Shown: one piece after another, positions 41,548 through 48,745 of the stretch
Layout: each line of letters starts with the position of its first letter
Position numbering within the stretch: position 1 is the first letter of the stretch
Assembly: GCA_964558465.1 (NCBI GenBank)
Contig: CAZLEF010000001.1
Span: 186,001 to 250,000, forward strand
Length of the DNA stretch: 64,000 nucleotides
Source: JACJYC01 sp964558465
Lineage (GTDB): Bacteria; Bacteroidota; Bacteroidia; Chitinophagales; Saprospiraceae
Reading direction: 5' to 3'
Translations under genes and position numbers: made by a program
The notes under the pieces: model-generated
Told to the model about the DNA's origin: nothing
Seen by the model: the letters and a program-made list of their open reading frames with translations, nothing else
Databases searched by the model: none

Positions 41548-42954
41548 ATGGGGAAAAAAAGACGAGAACTTAAAATTGCGCCCGGCGTCGTCTTTACCGG
41601 CATCGCCGATCGGGGCAAATGTGTTGGAAAAACGGCCGAAGGACAAGTTGTTTTTGCAGAAGGCGCGGCACCCGGCGACATCGCAGATGTGCTGGTCAAC
41701 CGCAAAAAAGGTTACCTGGAAGGCCGGATCCAACAAATCACCACCTGGTCGCCTGACCGGGTCGAGCCTTTTTGCCGGCATTTTGAAATTTGCGGCGGCT
41801 GCCGGTGGCAACATATCACCTACGACGCCCAGTTGAAGCACAAACAATCCGTGGTTGAAAACGCCCTTGCCCGGATCGGCAAAATCGAAGTGGAGTCGTT
41901 TTTACCCATTCTCCCTGCTGAAAAAAGCACCTATTACAGAAATAAACTGGAATTTACCTTTGCCCACCGCAGGTACCTTTCCCAGGAAGAATTGGAGCAG
42001 GGTTTGTCCAAGGACGAACCCGCGCTGGGCTTTTATCGCCCCGGTACGTTCGACAGGGTTATCGACGTCGAACATTGCTGGCTGCAGGACGAGCCCACCA
42101 ACGCCCTGCGCAATGCCATCCGGGAAATCGGCATTCAGCAGGGATTACCCTTTTACGACCACAAAAACCACACCGGGTTTCTGCGCCAGATCGTTATCCG
42201 GGTCACTACCCTCGGCCAGACTATGCTGATCGTCAGTTTTGCAGAAAACGACCCCAAACGGATCTCCGGTTTTCTGGACGAGGTGTTGCGCCGTTTCCCT
42301 GCGATTACCACCACGGGTTATTGCGTCAGCGCCAGGTTGAACAATTCGATGCAGAACCTGGATATGATCGCCTATCAGGGTCCGGGCTATATTGAAGAAC
42401 AATTGGGCCAAGTGAATTTCAGAATAGGTTTCAAATCGTTTTTTCAGACCAACACCCGTCAGGCGGTCAGGCTGTACAGCGTTGCAGCGGAATTTGCGGG
42501 TTTGACCGGCCGGGAAAACGTTTACGACCTTTATACGGGCCTGGGCAGCATCGCCCTCTTCGTGGCCGCCAATTGCAAACAGGTCGTCGGCATCGAGGAA
42601 GTCGCCGCCGCCATCGACGACGCCCGCGAAAATGCCTTGCTGAACCGGATCGAAAACGCCGTTTTTTATGCAGGCGATGTAAAGGATATCCTCACGGAAG
42701 ATTTTGCGCTGAAACACGGCAAACCCGATGTACTGATTACCGACCCGCCCAGGGCCGGCATGGAGGCCAAAGTAGTGGAAATGTTGCTGAAACTGGCGCC
42801 GCCCAGGATCGTTTACGTCAGTTGCAATCCGGCCACCCAGGCCCGCGACCTGAACCTGCTCTCCGCCCAATACCGGGTCAGGCGGGTACAACCCGTGGAT
42901 ATGTTCCCGCATACCTCGCATATTGAGAACGTTGCATTGCTCGAACTTCGCTAA
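41548..42954 (+). CDS. rlmD: 23S rRNA (uracil-5-)-methyltransferase, RumA/RlmD type
   Basis: 468 residues from the ATG at 41548 (MGKKRRELKIAPGVVFTG), which begins the TRAM-like RNA-binding domain; the open frame extends upstream into the RDD gene and was trimmed. The cysteines of the [4Fe-4S] cluster are C76, C82 and C85 (FCRHFEICGGC) plus one further in VEHCW. The SAM-binding domain has VYDLYTGLGSIALFVA and the nucleophilic cysteine is in VYVSCNPATQARDL. It should methylate U1939 (or the related U747) of 23S rRNA. The exact target site cannot be told from motifs. Confidence 0.93.
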   Translation: MGKKRRELKIAPGVVFTGIADRGKCVGKTAEGQVVFAEGAAPGDIADVLVNRKKGYLEGRIQQITTWSPDRVEPFCRHFEICGGCRWQHITYDAQLKHKQSVVENALARIGKIEVESFLPILPAEKSTYYRNKLEFTFAHRRYLSQEELEQGLSKDEPALGFYRPGTFDRVIDVEHCWLQDEPTNALRNAIREIGIQQGLPFYDHKNHTGFLRQIVIRVTTLGQTMLIVSFAENDPKRISGFLDEVLRRFPAITTTGYCVSARLNNSMQNLDMIAYQGPGYIEEQLGQVNFRIGFKSFFQTNTRQAVRLYSVAAEFAGLTGRENVYDLYTGLGSIALFVAANCKQVVGIEEVAAAIDDARENALLNRIENAVFYAGDVKDILTEDFALKHGKPDVLITDPPRAGMEAKVVEMLLKLAPPRIVYVSCNPATQARDLNLLSAQYRVRRVQPVDMFPHTSHIENVALLELR

Positions 42955-42981
42955 TTTCCGGAGAACAAAACCGAACCAGGA

Positions 42982-43341
42982 ATGGATAACCGCCTCCTTG
43001 TAAAAGAACTGGAAACCAGCCTTGCGCCGATGGCCGCTTTCCTGGCCCGGTTTTCCGATGCTATCCTCGACCAGGATATTTCCAGGTATCCTATTTTTGT
43101 ATTGTCGGAAAACCCCATTGAAATCGGTGTGCCGGTGCTGGAAAAAAATCCGGACTACGTCCCTTGGTACCTCAGCGCTTCCACTTTGGAAGAACTGGCC
43201 GCAAAACAAATCGTGGGGATGGAAAAGGTCAATACCTTTCGCACCGTGTTCAAGAATCCGCATCAGTTTTTTTGTCTGCTCGTCATTCTTGAAAAAAGGG
43301 CGGATTTTATTTTTATGCCGCGCAACATTCAAACAACCTGA
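42982..43341 (+). CDS. Small conserved hypothetical protein
   Basis: 119 residues, cytoplasmic, without signal peptide or membrane segment. The sequence (MDNRLLVKELETSLAPMAAF..., YPIFVLSENPIEIGVPVLEK, PWYLSASTLEELAAKQIVG) looks like a compact alpha/beta protein, and I recognise no named domain. It starts 28 nt after rlmD and ends before two hairpins; the HPt gene lies downstream on the same strand. Synonymous composition and GC match the neighbours, which supports a real gene. Confidence 0.65.
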   Translation: MDNRLLVKELETSLAPMAAFLARFSDAILDQDISRYPIFVLSENPIEIGVPVLEKNPDYVPWYLSASTLEELAAKQIVGMEKVNTFRTVFKNPHQFFCLLVILEKRADFIFMPRNIQTT

Positions 43342-43377
43342 CGCGTACAACCCTCTGTGCCGGAACGGTTGTTTATT

Positions 43378-43434
43378 TATACTTCGCGCCGGCAGGTTTT
43401 GTGAATGGAAAACGCCTGGAACTCGCGAAGTATA
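43378..43434 (+). other. 11-bp inverted repeat around a 35-nt loop
   Basis: TATACTTCGCG (43378-43388) and CGCGAAGTATA (43424-43434) are perfectly complementary. The element sits in the 162-nt gap between the small hypothetical gene and the HPt gene and could be an RNA hairpin or a protein-binding pair. Confidence 0.6.
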
Positions 43435-43446
43435 ATGCCGCAGGAT

Positions 43447-43469
43447 GGATGGTTTACCAAAAACCATCC
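43447..43469 (+). other. 9-bp hairpin upstream of the HPt gene
   Basis: GGATGGTTT (43447-43455) pairs perfectly with AAACCATCC (43461-43469) across a 5-nt loop, 34 nt before the HPt start codon. There is no T run, so it looks more like a leader structure than a terminator. Confidence 0.6.
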
Positions 43470-43503
43470 GACGCGCGGTATAAACGGCCTGGGCCTCAAC
43501 AGC

Positions 43504-43860
43504 ATGGACATCATGAACTACCAGTATATTAATCTGGCTTACCTCGACCTGATGACCGAGGGCGACCCGGTTACGCGGCAGACCTTGGTGGACCTGCTCA
43601 TCGAAGAACTTGACAACACCCCGGATCAAATGAGAATGGCTTTTCTCCGTTCCGATTGGAAAGGCCTGATGAGAATGGCCCATAAATTTAAATCCAGCCT
43701 GGGTTTTGTCGGTAACAGCGAAATGATCCATTCCAATCAGGCACTGTGGGAAGGTTTGAACCAGGATAAAGACCCGGATGAAATACTTGGGTACCTTCTT
43801 TCACTTGAACAACTGGCGCCTTTGGCAGCCGCCGACTTGTTAAAAGAAAGGAAAAGTTGA
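43504..43860 (+). CDS. HPt (histidine phosphotransfer) domain protein
   Basis: 118 residues from the ATG at 43504 (MDIMNYQYINLAYLDLMTEGD); the frame is open upstream, but that part includes a hairpin region and does not look coding. An all-helical HPt fold is predicted, with the phosphoaccepting H60 in LMRMAHKFKSSLGFVGN, a good match to the AHxLKSxxxxxG motif. It would shuttle phosphate between a hybrid histidine kinase and a response regulator. No kinase or receiver gene is adjacent, so the partners are unlinked. Confidence 0.85.
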   Translation: MDIMNYQYINLAYLDLMTEGDPVTRQTLVDLLIEELDNTPDQMRMAFLRSDWKGLMRMAHKFKSSLGFVGNSEMIHSNQALWEGLNQDKDPDEILGYLLSLEQLAPLAAADLLKERKS

Positions 43861-43898
43861 TTATTTCTTTAATCTTTACATGCTGAAAAAACGCTTGA

Positions 43899-44765
43899 AT
43901 GAAAGGAATCGTCCTGGCTGGCGGGCTGGGTACCCGGCTCTATCCCCTGACCCTCGCAGTCAGTAAACAATTGATGCCGGTTTATGATAAACCCATGATC
44001 TATTACCCGCTTTCTACCTTAATGGCTGCAGGCATACGGGATATACTGATCATTTCCACGCCTGCCGATTTGCCCAATTTCCAAAAGTTGCTTGGCGACG
44101 GCAGCCAGATCGGTTGCCATTTTTCATACACCCCCCAGTTCGAACCCAACGGCCTGGCGCAGGCTTTTGTATTGGGTGAATCCTTTATCGGGCCGGACCC
44201 TGCCGCGCTGATCCTGGGCGATAATATATTTTATGGCGCCGGGTTTAACGAATCCCTGAAGGAATGCAGCAATCCCGACGGAGGCGTTGTTTTCGCTTAT
44301 TGGGTTGCCGACCCCGAACGGTACGGCGTTGTCGAGTTTGACGAATCTTTTAACGCCCGCTCTATTGAAGAAAAACCGCAGACCCCAAAATCCAATTACG
44401 CCGTCCCCGGTCTTTATTTTTACAACAATGATGTGGTGGAGATCGCTAAAAACCTGCAACCAAGCCTCCGCGGCGAATACGAGATCACAGATGTCAACAA
44501 ACATTACCTGCAGGCCGGCCAACTCAAGGTGAAAGTCCTGGGACGCGGCACAGCCTGGCTGGATACCGGCACCCACAAATCGCTGATGCAGGCCGGCCAG
44601 TTCATCGAGGTGATCGAAGACCGCCAGGGCCTGAAAATCGGCTGCATCGAAGAGACCGCCTATGAAATGGGGTTTATCGACGCCGGTCAGTTGGAGCGGC
44701 TCGGAAACCTTTACCTGAAAAGCGGATATGGCGAGTATTTGCTCGATCTGCTTAAAAAAAGATGA
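43899..44765 (+). CDS. rfbA: Glucose-1-phosphate thymidylyltransferase
   Basis: 288 residues, the expected length. The nucleotidyl-transferase signature GGLGTRLYPLTLAVSKQLMPVYDKPMI is at the N-terminus (split here by its key residues G, T, R, P, K) and LILGDNIFYG, EKPQTPKSNYAVPGLYFY and GRGTAWLDTGTH follow. It makes dTDP-glucose, the first step toward dTDP-rhamnose for O-antigen or other surface glycans. The other rfb genes are not in the window, so the gene is isolated. Confidence 0.95.
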   Translation: MKGIVLAGGLGTRLYPLTLAVSKQLMPVYDKPMIYYPLSTLMAAGIRDILIISTPADLPNFQKLLGDGSQIGCHFSYTPQFEPNGLAQAFVLGESFIGPDPAALILGDNIFYGAGFNESLKECSNPDGGVVFAYWVADPERYGVVEFDESFNARSIEEKPQTPKSNYAVPGLYFYNNDVVEIAKNLQPSLRGEYEITDVNKHYLQAGQLKVKVLGRGTAWLDTGTHKSLMQAGQFIEVIEDRQGLKIGCIEETAYEMGFIDAGQLERLGNLYLKSGYGEYLLDLLKKR

Positions 44766-44771
44766 TCGGCA

Positions 44772-45176
44772 TCATATGCGCAAAAACTGAAGCAGATCCA
44801 CCATAGTGTTGAGCAGGACAATAACAAAAATCACCGCGATCAGGATCCTGAACACGAGCTTTTTGGTAAAGAAGAACATAATCGCAAATTCGGCCGCAAT
44901 CAGCATAAGGCCAAAAACACGCATGCCCAAATAAGCGCCGGAATCATACGATAAAGACAACAAGGACCATAACCGCCAAATGACCACATTGACCAGGGCA
45001 ATGGCGGCAATTAAAAAATACCCGAGGTCGTTAACTGGTTGGGACGATGTGTCCGGGGCATTTGACGGCTGGATCCCGGAAAAAGGAGGCGGTACGCCCG
45101 GCTCCAGGTTGCGGCCGCATCGGGCGCAAAAACGATCGCCGGGATTGCTGGGTTGACCACAGTTCTGACAGGTCAT
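44772..45176 (-). CDS. Zinc-ribbon membrane protein
   Basis: 134 residues from the ATG at 45176 (MTCQNCGQPSNPGDRFC). A zinc ribbon at the N-terminus has two CxxC knuckles (C3/C6 and C17/C20), then a proline-rich linker and three or four hydrophobic helices (about 50-134). Small zinc-ribbon/TM proteins of this layout are common and uncharacterised. It is convergent with rfbA (7-nt gap) and divergent from the M15 peptidase. Confidence 0.85.
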   Translation of the reverse strand: MTCQNCGQPSNPGDRFCARCGRNLEPGVPPPFSGIQPSNAPDTSSQPVNDLGYFLIAAIALVNVVIWRLWSLLSLSYDSGAYLGMRVFGLMLIAAEFAIMFFFTKKLVFRILIAVIFVIVLLNTMVDLLQFLRI

Positions 45177-45254
45177 AAAACAGGATTTTAGCGTTTGATA
45201 AATTTCAAATAGACCAAACAAATGTATCAGCTTTGCTGGTAAAATCAACTTAAA

Positions 45255-46058
45255 ATGTCAAAGATGCATTTATTTTTTATACTGCTGATTGCGCTGACCC
45301 CCCAAACCGCGTGTAATGAGGGCGCCGCCAAACACGCCGGCATGGAAATTAAAGCGCCCCTCCAAAAGGAGAATCCAGTGGAATCCATCGCCGAAAATTT
45401 TGACCTGGCCTATATCATGGGTCAATTCGACCCTGCAGGCCACCCTTCTTTTACGCCGGTCGATCCGGTCTTTGCCGTCCGGCAAGGCATGTACCTCCGG
45501 AAAGATGCATATGAAGCTTTCAAAAAAATGGCCGCCGCCGCTGCCGAAGACGGCATCAAACTGACCATTCTTTCCGCTGCCCGGAATTTTGAACAACAAA
45601 AACTGATCTGGGAAGCCAAATGGACGGGCGCCCGGACGCTCGAAGGCGGTGAGTCGGCCCCGGATGCCTATCCCGATCCCAAGGACAGGGCGATGGCTAT
45701 TTTGCGTTATAGCTCCATGCCGGGCTCTTCAAGGCATCATTGGGGGACGGATATGGACCTGAACAACCTCAACAATATTTTCTTCGAAAAGGGAGACGGT
45801 AAAAAAATTTATGACTGGCTGGTAAAAAACGCTTCCGGTTTCGGGTTTGCCCAACCCTACACCGCAGGCAGGCCGCACGGCTACCAGGAGGAACGCTGGC
45901 ATTGGTCGTACCTTCCCGTATCCACCCAACTCACCCGCCTTGCAAAAGACAGCCTCCGGGATGGAATGATAAAAGGTTTCCAGGGCGCCGAAACCGCGGT
46001 GGATATCCGGATCGTGGAACACTATGTTTTAGGCGTCAACCCTGCTTGTTTGCCTTGA
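45255..46058 (+). CDS. M15-family D-alanyl-D-alanine carboxypeptidase (VanY-like), exported
   Basis: 267 residues. A hydrophobic N-terminus ends in PQTAC-N, so it may be a lipoprotein (C20), although the lipobox is not canonical. The M15 zinc site is S159-x-H161...G164...D168 in SSRHHWGTDMDL and H216 in RWHWSYL; the nearby ERWHW supplies the catalytic glutamate. It trims the terminal D-Ala from peptidoglycan stem peptides, outside the inner membrane. It lies upstream of PBP1a (130-nt gap), consistent with a cell-wall role. Confidence 0.92.
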   Translation: MSKMHLFFILLIALTPQTACNEGAAKHAGMEIKAPLQKENPVESIAENFDLAYIMGQFDPAGHPSFTPVDPVFAVRQGMYLRKDAYEAFKKMAAAAAEDGIKLTILSAARNFEQQKLIWEAKWTGARTLEGGESAPDAYPDPKDRAMAILRYSSMPGSSRHHWGTDMDLNNLNNIFFEKGDGKKIYDWLVKNASGFGFAQPYTAGRPHGYQEERWHWSYLPVSTQLTRLAKDSLRDGMIKGFQGAETAVDIRIVEHYVLGVNPACLP

Positions 46059-46089
46059 TTTTTATTTTCAGGGTTTGAAATGCTTGTAT

Positions 46090-46097
46090 TAATTTTG
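46090..46097 (+). promoter_or_regulatory. Candidate promoter for PBP1a
   Basis: TAATTTTG matches TAnnTTTG. A TTG at 46065-46067 precedes it by a 22-nt spacer. The predicted start near 46102 gives a leader of about 85 nt before the ATG at 46188. Confidence 0.5.
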
Positions 46098-46187
46098 TAA
46101 CAAATATCGGGCGCTTGTTTCAAAACCAGTTTGAAAAAACAATTGCGCGACATCCTGGTTTTTACCCCTTTCGGTTAGCAGTTTCGT

Positions 46188-48740
46188 ATGGAATACAAAA
46201 AGATCTTTTCTTCTCTATCCTCCCTAGCCCGTCCGTTCCGGCGCAGGCTGGCCCCTTATTTGGCGCCGCTGGAAAAACGCTGGGATGTTTTCAAAAACAA
46301 AAACCCTCGTCTTGCCTTCGCCGTTAAATGGGGGGGGATCCTTTTTGGAGGCGGCGTAACGCTCCTCGTGCTGATGAGCATCCTGGTTTACCTGGGTTTT
46401 TTCGGCTCATTACCCGGATACCCGGAACTGCGCAATATCCGGAACAATACAGCGTCGGAGTTGTATTCCGAAGACGGGGTCGTATTGGGGAAATATTATA
46501 TCCAAAACCGGAGTAACGCCAGTTTTGACGAAATTCCCGTCGATGTGGTCAATGCACTGATCGCAACGGAGGACGCTCGTTTTTTTGACCACCGGGGGAT
46601 CGACGTCCGCGCCTGGATCAGAGTCCTGGTCAAATCCCTGTTGCTGTTCGACGAGTCTTCCGGCGGCGGCAGCACCCTGAGCCAGCAATTGGCCAAAAAC
46701 CTATTTCCCCGCAAAAATTACTGGTTGCTCGGCACGCTCATCGGTAAAATGAAAGAAACCTTCGTGGCCAGGAGGCTCGAAAATATCTATACCAAAGAAG
46801 AATTGCTGAACCTTTACCTCAATACCGTCCCCTTCGGTGAAGATATCTACGGCATCAAGGTCGCTTCCCAGCGGTTCTTCAACAAACCGCCCCAAACCCT
46901 GACGATCGAAGAAGGCGCTACCCTGGTCGGCATGCTGAAAGGAAACTCGCTTTACAACCCGGTCCGCCACCCTGAACGCGCCCTGCAAAGAAGAAATACG
47001 GTGCTCAACCAAATGGTCAAGTACGAATACCTCAACAGCGCGCTGGCCGATTCGCTCACCGAAATACCCATTAATCTGGACTATCAGCGGGAAGGCCGCA
47101 ACAAGGGCCTCGCTACGTACTTCCGGGAGCATCTCCGGCTCGAACTGGAAGAAATACTCAAAGACTACAAAAAACCCAACGGCCGGCCATATGACCTGTA
47201 CACCGACGGCCTTAAAATTTATACCTCCATCGACTCCCGTTTGCAGCAATACGCGGAAGAAGCCCTGGAAGAGACCATGCCGAAAGTGCAGGAAGCTTTC
47301 GACAAAAGCTGGAACAAACGAGACCCCTGGGGCACGGATGAAGGCCTTAAAAATTATATAAAACAAACCAAACGATACAAGGACCTCGCAAAACAGGGCA
47401 GATCAGAGGAAGAAATCCTCCGTTCTTTCAATGAGCCGGCCCGCATGCGCATTTTCTCCTGGGAAGAAGGCGAGGTCATCAAGGAAATGACGCCCCTCGA
47501 CTCGCTGAAATACTACCTCAGGGTAGTCAATGCCGGCTTCCTGGCCATCGAACCGCAAACCGGACTGATCAAAGCCTGGATCGGCGGCATCGACTTTGGC
47601 TATTTCCAGTACGACCATGTAAAATCCAGAAGGCAGATCGGCTCCACCATCAAACCGGTGGTGTACGCCGCAGCCCTTGAACAGGGCGTGCCGCCTTGTG
47701 AATACATCGATAACAGCCTGGTCAGCTACCCCGAATACGAAAACTGGGAACCCCACAATTCCGACGGGGAGTACAACGGGGTTTATTCCATGGAAGGCGC
47801 CCTAAGCCATTCGATCAACACCGTCAGCGTCAAATTATTACTCCGGGCAGGCATCGACCCCGTGCGGCAACTCGCCCGCAACATGGGTATCAATGGATCC
47901 ATACCAGCGGTACCTTCTATTGCCCTGGGCACCATGAACGCGTCCCTGATGGAAATGGCCCGCGTTTATGGGACCTTTGCCACGCGGGGCGTACGCCCCG
48001 AATTGCACTACCTGGATAAAATAACGACCAGCGACGGAACGGTTATTGTCGAGTTTGAGCGGCCCAACCCCGGAAATTTTAAGCGGGCCCTTTCCCAGGA
48101 CCATGCCGATATGATGATCCGGATGATGAAAAGTGTCGTCGACAGCGGATCGGCCCGGCGCCTCCGGTATGAATTTGGCCTCGGCGGCGCCATCGCCGGA
48201 AAAACCGGTACCACCCAAAACCAATCGGACGGATGGTTCATGGGGTTTACCCCAAAAATCGTTGCCGGCGCCTGGGTTGGCGCTGAAAACCCCAGCATCC
48301 ACTTCCGGACCATGAGCGCAGGACAGGGGTCCAGCACAGCGCTGCCGATATGGGGGCGTTTTTTCCGCAAAGTTCGCCAGGACAAAAACCTGCGCCAATG
48401 GCAATACGGTGAATTTCCCGCGCTGAAAGATACCCTGGCAGCGATGATGAGTTGCCCTCCATTCCTCGACGAAACACCCGTCATCGGTGAGTTTTCAGAA
48501 GAGGATTACCTGCAACACCCGGAGCTGTATACCCAGCTGCAGGAATTTGAAAAAGCGGAACTGGAGAAGATCATGCAGGAATTCCCCCGTTGGCCCGACG
48601 AAACGCCGGAGGAATACATGGAACGCATCAATCGCATTTCCGAACGACAGGACCTGAAGGACCAGAGAAGGGAAAAAAGAAAGGAATTCTGGAATAAATT
48701 GCTCTTCAACAAAAAAGAAAAAGAAGAGAAAGAAAACTAA
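46188..48740 (+). CDS. Class A penicillin-binding protein (PBP1a)
   Basis: 850 residues. A cytoplasmic N-terminus is followed by one transmembrane helix (about 49-72), the GT51 glycosyltransferase domain with the catalytic E128 in ATEDARFFDHRG and GGSTLSQQLAKN, and the transpeptidase domain with S486 in GSTIKP (SxxK), SxN in SHSINTVS and the KTG motif at K672 (AGKTGTTQNQSDGWF). The C-terminus is a long, charged, lysine/glutamate-rich tail. It polymerises and cross-links peptidoglycan at the inner membrane. The T9SS protease follows after 5 nt, probably in the same transcript. Confidence 0.95.
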   Translation: MEYKKIFSSLSSLARPFRRRLAPYLAPLEKRWDVFKNKNPRLAFAVKWGGILFGGGVTLLVLMSILVYLGFFGSLPGYPELRNIRNNTASELYSEDGVVLGKYYIQNRSNASFDEIPVDVVNALIATEDARFFDHRGIDVRAWIRVLVKSLLLFDESSGGGSTLSQQLAKNLFPRKNYWLLGTLIGKMKETFVARRLENIYTKEELLNLYLNTVPFGEDIYGIKVASQRFFNKPPQTLTIEEGATLVGMLKGNSLYNPVRHPERALQRRNTVLNQMVKYEYLNSALADSLTEIPINLDYQREGRNKGLATYFREHLRLELEEILKDYKKPNGRPYDLYTDGLKIYTSIDSRLQQYAEEALEETMPKVQEAFDKSWNKRDPWGTDEGLKNYIKQTKRYKDLAKQGRSEEEILRSFNEPARMRIFSWEEGEVIKEMTPLDSLKYYLRVVNAGFLAIEPQTGLIKAWIGGIDFGYFQYDHVKSRRQIGSTIKPVVYAAALEQGVPPCEYIDNSLVSYPEYENWEPHNSDGEYNGVYSMEGALSHSINTVSVKLLLRAGIDPVRQLARNMGINGSIPAVPSIALGTMNASLMEMARVYGTFATRGVRPELHYLDKITTSDGTVIVEFERPNPGNFKRALSQDHADMMIRMMKSVVDSGSARRLRYEFGLGGAIAGKTGTTQNQSDGWFMGFTPKIVAGAWVGAENPSIHFRTMSAGQGSSTALPIWGRFFRKVRQDKNLRQWQYGEFPALKDTLAAMMSCPPFLDETPVIGEFSEEDYLQHPELYTQLQEFEKAELEKIMQEFPRWPDETPEEYMERINRISERQDLKDQRREKRKEFWNKLLFNKKEKEEKEN

Positions 48741-48745
48741 TTTCA

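Noticed and set aside
42145..43731. A 528-codon open frame on the minus strand across rlmD and the HPt gene
   Set aside because: It is antisense to rlmD and the HPt gene, both with clear family motifs, and its translation has the composition of a frame-shifted shadow.
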